DNA from: Aristolochia californica
Lineage: Eukaryota; Streptophyta; Magnoliopsida; Piperales; Aristolochiaceae
Length of the DNA: 64,000 nt
Direction: 5' to 3'
NCBI GenBank assembly: GCA_029961685.1
Contig: JARWKL010000009.1
Location: 10,243,758 to 10,307,757, forward strand
This document shows positions 31,130 through 40,822 of the stretch, one piece after another; position 1 is the stretch's first letter; each line of letters begins with the position of its first letter. The notes beneath the pieces were generated by a model. The model was not told the DNA's origin. It worked only from the letters and a program-made list of their open reading frames with translations, and searched no databases. Position numbers and translations under genes: made by a program.

Positions 31130-31571
31130 TGCCATTTGCCAGATCTCCCCCTAAGGCAACACTAATGCCATCCCATTTGCCTATCTCTCTTCCAATCGTT
31201 TACACATCCAACAGAGCATGTGGAGGGTGCTAGCCTGAACCATCCCCAGCATTAATAACAGGAATACCTACTGTTGATGCAGCTCTTCTGGCAACACCAC
31301 TATCAAAGTGCCTCATGACCATTATATCAATGTATCCTTCGACATTTCGTATGGTATCTTCAAGTGTTTCTCCTTGTGTTGCTGTAGAAAATTCCCATGC
31401 ATTTTCTGTTGTCAAAACTTCTCCACCGAACCTTTTCATGGCCGGCTCAAAAGACAATCTGGTCATAGTTGAAGGCTCATAAAAGAGAGTGGCCATGAGA
31501 TAACCCCTCAAAATTTGACAGTTAGAGGAATTTTTCTCTATCTTTTCCATTTCCCATGCCACTTCAAATAT
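31130..31571 (-). pseudogene. Captured aspartate carbamoyltransferase fragment
   Basis: IFEVAWEMEKIEKNSSN, GYLMATLFYEPSTMTRLSFE, MKRFGGEVLTTENAWEFSTA, IMVMRHFDSGVARRAASTVG, then after a stop ALLDV, IGREIGKWDGISVALGGDLA NGR. This is most of the carbamoyl-phosphate domain of the plastid pyrimidine enzyme. The phosphate-binding S-T-R-T-R has become S-T-M-T-R, so even this part would be inactive. Intron-less. Confidence 0.88.
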
Positions 31572-32514
31572 TGCATTGTGTCCATTCTTTTCAGAACTAA
31601 GAAATGAAAAACATGACTTACTATCCCGGGAATCTCCTATAACAGCAAGGCCCTTATAACTACCAGTTATGATAGCATATATACCACTCAACACATTTCT
31701 CAAGTTCACTTCAGGAGGCCTCTTAAGTTGTTGAGTAGAAATCTAGAATCCTCTTGAGGAGCAAGGTGGACCTCTTGAAGCCCTCCCACATCTTCACAAA
31801 TAAGTTTTTCATTGCCATTTCTGTTGGTCAAGCTACCTGCAATTTCAATCACATTGGTAGCAGTATTGTCAGATTCCACCGTCACATCGTCAACAAGTGC
31901 AAGAGGCTTTATACGCACTGCTTCCTACACTATCTTTTGGAAATTTGTCCTTTGAACCAAAACCATCAACAGGGACAGCAGGCAAGCACTGATTTCTTGC
32001 TACAAAAATTAACTCAATTTCAGCTGAAGCTTGCCTAGACACTCTTTCAGCCTTTTTAATATCTCTGTTAGTGACTTCAACCCCTGATTTCACCTCAATA
32101 ATAGAACAAACCAGTAACACCATTAACAACGTCATCTTTGCATTCTAACTCAACACAAAGATTGCCAAATGCAACCTCTGATTCCAAGCTATCACCAGGA
32201 TTTATAGACGACTTGCTTTTATTTTCACAAAAATGAAGACTAACTTCACCTTCTGTTTTGAAATCGTGTTGAAGCAAAGTTGCACCGTGTTGCCCACTTT
32301 TACCAAATTCAATTTCAGGTTCTGTTTCAAGTTTGACATCTTCAATAGAACTAGACTTTATTTCATCAATATCAACTATGTCACTTCTAATAGCAGAATC
32401 ATGCAATACTAATTCACCTTTCTCAGCATACCCATCAGTAGTTTCAGCATGAATAACATAATCATTCAGCACGAATGCATTCTTATCATTAGATACAACA
32501 CTAATGCATACTTC

Positions 32515-32607
32515 TGCATTCTCAAAGCTAAAAAATCCAAAATATTTGGAATTCCCATCTCCTTCTCTTATTACTACAGACATCGGACTCAAAAAATTAA
32601 GCCCCAC
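32515..32607 (-). pseudogene. Captured PABP-like RRM fragment in A3
   Basis: MSVVIREGDGNSKYFGFFSF then ENAEVCISVV, with an RNP1-like YFGFFSF. The following ~150 codons (to 32095) are acidic, open and unrecognised (HAETTDGYAEKGELVLHDSA), with wording shared with A1/A2 (GYAEK-E-VL--SAIRS). Confidence 0.6.
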
Positions 32608-32806
32608 ATTTTCAATTTGACAACGAACATACGCACAGGGACAGTGCTCAGCAACAGAAAAACAGAGGGCCCCAAAAAAAAAAATTTTGAGACACGCTGG
32701 TGGTTACGGTCATAGAAAAATAAAACAGCATCCATTCAATTTTTTTGTCCCTTCCCGAAATCACCAAAAAAATTTTATCTTGTATTGTAGACACTTCATC
32801 ACATAG

Positions 32807-33815
32807 CTACACAAATTTTCTCATTTGACCGAAAGTTTGAATGCAAAATTGAGGTCGCTGATACTTACCCTGACAAATTTGGGAATTGGGTTCCCTCTGT
32901 TCTGCCAAGAGGTGGATTGATAGTGAGAGGTGGTGTCCGGAAGTCAAATCCCCTCGGAATTTTGTCCAACGGCCCCGTTGGAGCCTCCTCTTCCTCCTGT
33001 GGCGAACAAGAGGACTCATGGCTTCCCCGCTGGAGGATTTTCCGTCACATGGTCCGAGAGGCATTCTGATGCCCTTTTTCCCGTCACCCTTTCTCCCTTT
33101 TGCTCCACGCCATGCCGGTTGCCGGAACGACGGACCCCAGCAGAAGGACGTTGCAGTTGGGTGCATGCTGAGCTTTTTTTGACGGTGAATAACACCCCTT
33201 TGGGGCTTCTCCGCTTGGCGATTTTCCAAGAGGTAGGTGTCTTGGATTTATTTGCGTTGCCTGTGGAAGACGTTGGGCTTCCCGTGAGAAGGGGGTTGTG
33301 GAATACCCCTTCGATTTCCAAAAATTGGGGTCCTCGCCATCTGATTGCAAAAGGTCTGAGTCCGAATTCAGATTTGTGTCTTTCTTGGAGATTTCCATGG
33401 TTCCCAGTTTCGGATTTGAGGTCACACCCAAATCTTCCCTAGGGACTTTGGCTGGTAAACAGGATGAAATTTTTAATTTTTCTGACCCGTGGCTTGTATT
33501 CCCGTCTGAGACATCGTTTGCTATCTATCGTTCCGTGCTTATTTCGTGCTCGGAGACTGTGAAATTTTCTGGCCCTCGGCCTTTCTGCCCGTCCGAGATG
33601 TCGTCGGCTGCCTCTCCTTCTATGCATTTATCGTGCTCGAAGAATTTAGGTTGTATGAACTTCTTTTCAACGGCCTCGAGAAATCTCTTCATTGTAGTAT
33701 GTTCTCTACTCATTCTCTCTTGTACTTCTTCCAATAAATCGAGTATGGCAATACATTCTTCTTGGAACGAAGAATCGCTCATTGTATTCGCTCTTTGATA
33801 CCAATTGTTAAGCAC
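32807..33815 (-). pseudogene. A-family leader in A3
   Basis: MSDSSFQEECIAILDLLEEV ... EKKFIQPKFFEHDK, then KKDTNLNSDSDLLQSDGED and PSGEAPKGCYSPSKKAQHAP. It is diverged but colinear with the A1/A2 leaders, with frame breaks near 33540 and 33100. The coiled-coil-like N-terminus suggests a degenerate gag. Confidence 0.45.
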
Positions 33816-33887
33816 TTAGCCAATACTACCCAAAAGACCGGCCTGGTAGGTAGCGGAAACCCAAGTACTTAACCCAGGACCATAACA
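33806..33887 (-). repeat. TRIM-type terminal repeat acting as the 5' end of A3
   Basis: 82 bp; on the minus strand TGTTATGGTCCTGGG ... GGTCTTTTGGGTAGTATTGG ... GTGCTTAACA, then AT and TGGTATCAAAGAGC. Confidence 0.75.
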
Positions 33888-34389
33888 TGGACTTGCTACA
33901 AATTATCTTATGTGTCCTTATTGCTCTTAAGGACTTTTACTACCTATTGGTTATCTGCGTTAAGTTGTGGAGCCTAATTAATGTCTTACGCTAAGTTGGT
34001 TGTGGTTTCAAATATCTCTCTCTCTCTCTCCCCCTCCCCCTCCACCCCTGCGATGGTCAATAGCAATTGACATACTTCTATTAACATCACACTCAATATC
34101 TTCTAAATGAATATTATTATCACTATCATCACTAACAACCCTGGATACACTCAACAATAAAAAAACATTTGGGTAGTGATAGCATAAACATCACACATTT
34201 AACAATGAAGGGGTATGTGGAATTACATGGGAGACGATGCTCCACCCTCAGATAGTGATGCCATAGGCAAGAGGTCCAAAAACCCCACATCACGCCCAAG
34301 TGTATTAAACTTATATAGATAATAGTTAATACTCAAAAACAAGTCATGTAAACTTATTACAATTCATATGAATATACGAATATAAATAC
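33888..34389. other. MULE interior with (TC)n run
   Basis: No gene. A (TC)n/(CCCT)n stretch at 34015-34047 is the only repeat. Confidence 0.4.
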
Positions 34390-34837
34390 TCACTCCTCTG
34401 TATCATCAGATCTATGTGGTAATTCTTGGGGATGGGATGTTTCACCAATAAAGTCCCGATTCCTCGTACCTTCCCTTCCACGGACTCTTTGTCTTAAGAC
34501 CTTTTCTAAGTAAATCTCAACCATAGATTGATTACTTGAAGCAAGCTCAAATAATTTGGTCAAGTCATGATCATCTTCCACATTAAAGATAATAAAAACC
34601 CCATGAGAAAATGAAACTTTGACCTTAATAATCATTGGGTGAGTATTACCACCCCACCGTGACTCCGTACATCATTACTATGAACTCACTAAAATTAATC
34701 AAAACTGTAATCCTTTTGATTTGTGATTGATCTCCATCATAACTATCACAATATCGAGACATCTCCTTCAATTTTCCATTGTATCGATAGAAGAACCCAA
34801 CAATTGATGCCATATCATCTACAAAATCTACATACAT
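34390..34837 (-). pseudogene. Possible MuDR-type transposase N-terminal remnant
   Basis: Two adjacent minus-strand segments: 34837-34646 (GFFYRYNGKLKEMSRYCDSY, QIKRITVLINFSEFIVMMYG) and 34635-34390 (KVKVSFSHGVFIIFNVEDDH, DLTKLFELASSNQSMVEIYL). The pattern of a conserved patch, an acidic 'V-D-DHD-L--LFE' patch and a '--IYLE' strand resembles the N-terminal region of plant MuDR transposases. No DDE core or SWIM zinc finger is found. The call is supported by the MULE-type TIRs but is tentative. Confidence 0.4.
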
Positions 34838-34886
34838 TAGTAAGAGACTCTTTATGCAAAAAAACTACCTAAGACATGATTTTTAT

Positions 34887-36050
34887 GACTAGTCCTAACA
34901 ATGCAAAAACACACCTAAGTCCAAATGCACCGAACACCCCTGGTAGAGCCCCATATGACTTTGTAGTCACTAAAAATCGTACATGGTTAGTGATGAGGGT
35001 CATGTTTCATTAGAAAATGGATGCCCGTATAGGCGACTCAACCTAGTTTGAATTGGACTCAACCCACCTTCCATTACTCAGCCGACTCTTAATCAAACTC
35101 TCTACTCGTCCTAGTAACTAGGAACACATCGAAACACAGTAAAACATAGATAAAAAAAACCATGTGGTAGATATTTATAACACCCAAATCTCCTCAGCAC
35201 ATGGCAAGATCATTCCATAGCACTTCAAAATTATTCAACAACATTTTATAATATTTAAAAATTAATCAAAATATTTCCATAGTAGATGACTAGTCCTAAC
35301 AATGCAAAAACACACCTAAGTCCAAATTCACCGAACACCCCTAGTAGAGCCCCATATGACTTTGCAGTCGCTACGAACCGTATCTTGTCAATGATGGGGA
35401 TTGTGTTTCGTTGGCAAATGGACGCCCATGTAGGTGACTCAACCTAGTTTGAATTGGACTCAACCCACCCTCCATTACTCAACCTACTCTTAATCAGATC
35501 TCTATCCGTCCTAGTAACTAGGGACACATGAAAACACATTAAAACATAGACAAACAAAAACCATATGGTGGATACTTATAACACCCGAATCTCTTCACCA
35601 CATGGTAAGATCTTTCAATAGCACTTCAAAATTATTCATCAACATTCTATTACATTTAAAAATTAATCAAAACAATTCCATAGCAGATGACTAGTCCTAA
35701 CAATGCAAAAATACACCTAAGTCCAAAGTTACCGAACACCCCTAGTAGAACCCCATATGACTTCACAGTCACTATGAACCATACCTCGTTAGTGATAGGG
35801 GTCAGGTTTCATTGGCTAATGGATGCTTGTGCTGGCAACTCAACCTAGTTTGAGTTGGACTCAACCCGCCCTCCCTTACCCAACCTACTCTTAATCAGAC
35901 TTTGTATCCATCCTAGTAACTAAGGCAAACACAAGAAAACATAAAGAAAAAAAACCATGTGGTGGATATTTATAACACCCGAATCTCCTTGTCACATGGC
36001 ATGATCATTCCATGGCACATCAAATTTATTTAACAACAACTAGCGACTAA
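34887..36050 (+). repeat. Three tandem copies of a 401-bp unit
   Basis: Units start GACTAGTCCTAACAATGC at 34887, 35288 and 35689, giving two spacings of exactly 401. The third copy fades near 36050. Each holds CACCGAACACCCCTGGTAGA-like and CTCAACCTAGTTTGAATTGG-like blocks. Non-coding. It lies in the MULE interior next to the transposase remnant. Confidence 0.9.
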
Positions 36051-36671
36051 AAATCCTGAAAATCTTATATCAATAGAGTAAACTACAACACAAATAGGGC
36101 ATAGAGCCTTTACATTCAAAATCATCATTATTGAATAATTTGCTAAAATTATCAAAATGAAATACAACATTCAATGGCATAGAAATTCATAAACTAAAAT
36201 ACAAAAAAATTAATAAATGCATATATCAATTCAATCAAGTTTCAATTAAACTTAGCAATAACTTTAATTCCAACCACAATTTAATTTATTTATAAGTGAC
36301 AGGAATTTCATTAACAAAAATTTAGAAATTAAATAGTAAATCACACAAAAAATCCATATAGAAATTAAACACCTAAATTAAAATCAATATGATAATTAAA
36401 TACAATAATTAGATTCAATTAATAGAAACCCTAAAAAATTACCCCACTAATTTGACTTCTGAAATTCAGGTTTGGAGGGTGAGTACGACTTTGGTTTTGA
36501 GAGAGGGGTGGTGAGAGGATGAAATGGTAGGGTATTAAGAGAGAGGGATGTGAGAGGATGAAATGATAGGGTATTAAGAGAGGGGACGTCGAGAGGAAAT
36601 GATAGGCTTCAATTTTGAGAGAGGGGGCGACAAGAGGATGAACAGAGGGGAACATAGAAGAAGGGTGAGAG
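36051..36671. other. AT-rich then GA-rich MULE interior
   Basis: No gene. 36480-36660 is a purine-rich repeat of GAGAGGATGAAATGATAGGG, partly duplicated. Confidence 0.4.
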
Positions 36672-37086
36672 TGTTATGCACTCAATAATATTATTATTTT
36701 AGTTTTTTTCTTTAATTTACTTTATTTATTTCAGTTTTAGGCCACAGGGGTATTTTTAGAATATTTTATTTATAGGGGTATTTTTGTAATATTTTATCTT
36801 AAACCCTAACAGGGTGAACCCTATTTAAGGGGTATGAGTAATGAGAAAGACAAGCATTGAAGTATTGAGAATTAGGTTAAATCTAGTGTAAACAGGCTTG
36901 AGATCACCTTCTTGATCCCAAGGTTAGGGTTTTCCTCAAAAACCTACGTATTCTCTCATCCTCCATTGATCTTCATCTTCCCCATGTTTTCCTACTATCC
37001 CTACAGTAATGCATGGAAGACCTGTAACCCGTGGCAGATCCCAGATCCTCCCAAAGAATCCATGTTTTAGATCCGGGACCGTAACA
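36672..37086 (+). repeat. LTR type A (5' LTR of A4)
   Basis: 415 bp, TGTTATGCACTCAATAATATT...GGGACCGTAACA. Confidence 0.9.
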
Positions 37087-37088
37087 AC

Positions 37089-37100
37089 TGGTATCAGAGC
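37089..37100 (+). promoter_or_regulatory. Primer-binding site of A4
   Basis: TGGTATCAGAGC, two bases after the LTR; best-preserved PBS of the A family here. Confidence 0.88.
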
Positions 37101-37934
37101 GGGAACACAATGGGTTATTCTATATTTCAAGAAAGATGGATTGTTATGGGTAAGGAATTGGAAGAAACACGAGCACGATTAGATGCTTCCATTGAACATT
37201 ATGCAAGGGAGGAACTCACTGCTGTAGCAAAACAGGTCACACGACCTCAAATTTTTGACCACATATGCACACAAGAGGTAGCAGAAGCTATCTCGGATGG
37301 GGCAACAGGCCAAGGGCCGGAAAAATCAAAATTTTCATCCCGTTTGCCCCCTTATCACGGGAAACCAGAATTTCACAGGCGACGCCAAAAAAATAGGCCA
37401 GCGGAGAAACCCCTAAGGGGTGTTGTTCACTGTCGGAGAAAGTTCTGAGGGCACCCAACCGCAACACCTTTCCATTGGCCTCCGTCGATCTGGCAGCCGA
37501 CTTGGAGCGGAGCACATGGGGGGAGAAAGGGTGACGGGAAAAAGGGGTGCCAGAACGCCTCTCGAACCAGGCAACGAAAAATCCTCTAGCAGGGACACCT
37601 CGACGTCCTCCTGTGGGCCACCGGAGGAAGAGGTTTTCCTCAAAAAACCCACATATTCTCTCATCCTCCATTGATCTTCGTCTTCCCCATGTCTTCCTAC
37701 TACCCCTACAATAATGCATGGAAGACCTATAACCCGTGGTAGATCCCAGATCCTCCCAAAGAATCCTTGTGTCAGATCTGGGATCGTAACAGAGAGACGT
37801 GGCTGAGACGAAGACTGGGCAAGAGAAGCTTCGAGAGAGAGCGAATGGCGAGAGGGAGCTATCGAATGAAATAAGAAGGTCGAGAGACGGCTTATGTGGC
37901 GCGTGATGACATGTTGTCAAACATGAATGGTGAC

Positions 37935-38178
37935 AAAGCATTCAATGATGTGGCAAATTATGTGTCATCCTATATGGATGATGATGTGGCAAGTGACATG
38001 GTGTAAGACTCTTCGGGCACTGATGTGGCACCTTGTAAGCGGTCAAAGCTTATGTGTCACCTTTGACTGTTCACATGTGTAGTTGATATATCAAAGTTGG
38101 GAATTTATGCAATTAATTTAAAAATTGGTTATTTATGTCATTATTTTTAAAAATATTGGGTAGTATACTAAAATTCCC
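37935..38178 (-). repeat. Right MULE terminal inverted repeat
   Basis: Reverse complement is similar to 27221-27475. Confidence 0.78.
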
Positions 38179-38546
38179 AGAGCAGTCAATCCCCGTTACT
38201 TTCAGAATTACCGAACAAGATCCGCTACCCTCACTTTCCAGAGTGAAATCCTTACTCATCACACAGGCTTGGAAGAATGGTTCCGAGTCTAGAGGACCTC
38301 AAGCCGGTCTCCCGCGTTCATGTCAATGTACGTCTAACAATCAAACTAATCCTATGAATGGCAGCCGTTCCATCAGTTGCAAACGCATGGAACCCAGGGT
38401 ACATCATAAGGAACCAAAGCCCTCCATCACTACAAAATCTCCATTCCCAGCTAAGAAAGTAATCCCTTTTGGCCTTGAAAATCGCCGACTTTTCGTCATG
38501 CAAAACATTTTTGACTCATTTGCCTCAACTGGGCTACAAGAGTTGG
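38179..38546. other. Low-copy sequence between the MULE and the hAT element
   Basis: No repeat seen. It is continuous with 50607 onward once the hAT is removed (AGAGTTGG occurs once in the original). The minus strand has a modest open stretch (38318-38503) that after joining reads into ...MEFLGNSDNLMWKALPTL. It might be part of a host gene exon, but I recognise no family. Confidence 0.4.
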
Positions 38547-38989
38547 TAGGGATGGCTTCAAACCGAGCTGGCTCGAGTTTGGCTCGGTATCTCTCGAGCT
38601 CGAGCTCGAGATCAGAAATCGGCCCGTTTAAGTTAACGAGCTGAGCTCAACTGAATCAAGGTTCGGCTCTAAATCTCGCGAGCTGGCTCGTTAATGGGCG
38701 ACTCGCGGGATTGGGATCGGGAGAGGGGGGAATGTGGAGCCCCTCCCGTCCACCGCTTTGGTTGCCTCTGTCGCCATCGACAGCTCCTCGCCTGCTGCTA
38801 CATCCCCTTCCCTCCGATTTCTTCCTCTTCCTCCAATTTCTTCTCCTCCTCTATTTTCGTCGTTGCCGCTTCCATCACCGATGACAGGTCCTCACCAGTG
38901 CCGCGCCTTCACTATGTAACGTCTCGGTGGAAAACTAGAGTACAAAGAGATACCTAAGTTAGGAAATAATTTCTCCGAGCCCAGAGTGA

Positions 38990-39030
38990 AGTCGATTTCG
39001 CACGTGTGACTTTCACACGTGCGAGATCAT
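38990..39030. repeat. G-box palindrome
   Basis: TCGCACGTGTGA, CTT, TCACACGTGCGA: a perfect 12-bp stem with a 3-base loop. A shorter relative is at 23130-23155. Confidence 0.85.
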
Positions 39031-39047
39031 AAACACATAAAAAAAAT

Positions 39048-39409
39048 TGTTTTGAACCCAATAGTCGGCCGAGTCAGGCAAAGACACCACTGTTGAGTCA
39101 ATTACTTTGATTGAGTCAGTTATGTAGTCATTTAGTTTATTTTGAAGTTAAATGCCATGGAAGGGCAAAATTGTAATTTTCTCTTGTGGACATGAACCCT
39201 ATTTAAGGGACAACATGGAATGAAATTGGCAAGTCTAATTTCACCCAAAACAAAGGATCGGCGTTCTCCTCAATGAACCCTAGGATCGGTGTTCTCCGAA
39301 AATGAACCCAAGGTTCAGGTCTCCCTTCGACGAGCCTGACTTCTTCTTTTCTTCGTTCTCTTCTTCATATTTCCCAATGAATTGCGTTGTGGGATCTGGG
39401 ACCATAACA
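39048..39409 (+). repeat. 5' LTR of element E
   Basis: 362 bp, homologous throughout to 48920-49281, including GAACCCTATTTAAGGGAC (promoter region). Confidence 0.9.
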
Positions 39410-39412
39410 CCT

Positions 39413-39424
39413 TGGTATCAGAGC
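39413..39424 (+). promoter_or_regulatory. Primer-binding site of element E
   Basis: TGGTATCAGAGC, followed by TGG. Confidence 0.88.
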
Positions 39425-39433
39425 TGGTTCACA

Positions 39434-40375
<942 letters not shown>

Positions 40376-40410
40376 AACGATGCCTCTACATAGAGTGGAA
40401 AAAGACCCCC

Positions 40411-40822
40411 TGTTATGGACTCTATAGCATCACGAGTTACCAACAGGCGTAGGAATTAATGAATGTGTTTTGCAATTTCCATGTAATTTTTTCTTGGTTT
40501 GGTTTTGTCTTTGGTTTGGGTTGGTTTAGCATTTATTGGTTTGAACCATTGACCCAAGAGGTCTTTAGTGTTTTGGACATCCTCAACCCTATTTAAGGGG
40601 ACGGCTAGGGTAATGAGAATTATGAATTGAGTCTACTTTAGCTAGAGTAAATTAGATAAACAAGTCAAGAGCTCCTTCAAGCTCTCTTCCGTTTTTCCCC
40701 AATTCTCCTTTCCGAAATTCAATACCCATCAATCCCTCATTCCATCTCAACGTCAAGCAAGGTAATGGAAGGAAGAGAAGAGAGGAGGGTGACAAGATCC
40801 ATGGCTCGTGAAGATCCTAACA
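40411..40822 (+). repeat. 5' LTR of B1
   Basis: 412 bp, TGTTATGGACTCTATAGC...GATCCTAACA. Confidence 0.92.

Larger units (their letters stand above)
29598..33887 (-). mobile_element. Element A3: gene-carrying LTR element with mismatched ends
   Basis: Minus orientation. The 3' LTR (type A) is 29598-29942. Next to it are a PPT (CCAGGGGGTGTAA on -, 29943-29955) and a tail inverted repeat (GAGCTTGAAGACAAGCTC on -). The cargo contains aspartate carbamoyltransferase and PABP pieces plus unidentified parts. The 5' end is the 82-bp TRIM repeat (33806-33887), followed by a modified PBS (TGGTATCAAAGAGC) and an A-type leader. The flanks (CATAA, TGGAC) do not match, so no TSD is confirmed. It lies inside the MULE. 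Confidence 0.75.
36672..37791 (+). mobile_element. Element A4: internally deleted A-family element with perfect TSD
   Basis: The 5' LTR is 36672-37086, the PBS 37089-37100, then leader sequence (ATG 37146) to about 37630, joined to the last ~160 bases of the 3' LTR (GAGGTTTTCCTC...GATCGTAACA, ending 37791). Flanks GAGAG at 36667-36671 and 37792-37796. All cargo and most of the 3' LTR are lost. This copy has the normal A LTR plus PBS plus leader arrangement, which defines the unmodified 5' end of family A. Confidence 0.9.
27221..38178. mobile_element. Large Mutator-like element (MULE) with ~250-bp terminal inverted repeats
   Basis: Left end GGAAATTTTAGTATACTACCC and right end GGGTAGTATACTAAAATTCCC are inverted copies. 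Similarity extends through 27221-~27475 versus ~37935-38178, including AAGAGTCTTACACCATGTCA and GGATGACACAT blocks. Long TIRs starting GGGAAATTT are typical of plant MULEs. A weak MuDR-like N-terminal protein remnant lies inside on the minus strand (34390-34837). The flanking 9 bases (TTGATCAAA versus AGAGCAGTC) do not match, so no TSD is preserved. The interior also holds a tandem array, a 401-bp triplication and inserted elements A3 and A4. Confidence 0.7.

Noticed and set aside
29598..33887. Target site duplication for A3
   Set aside because: Flanking bases CATAA and TGGAC do not match in any register I tried.
34887..36050. CRISPR-like array
   Set aside because: Three 401-bp direct repeats with no spacers in plant DNA; a tandem duplication.
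36431..36655. Protein-coding gene on the minus strand
   Set aside because: The frame is generated by a purine-rich repeat; the peptide is repetitive and matches nothing.
38694..38957. hAT transposase or other gene in the left hAT arm
   Set aside because: Low-complexity Ser/Phe-rich frame with no family motif.
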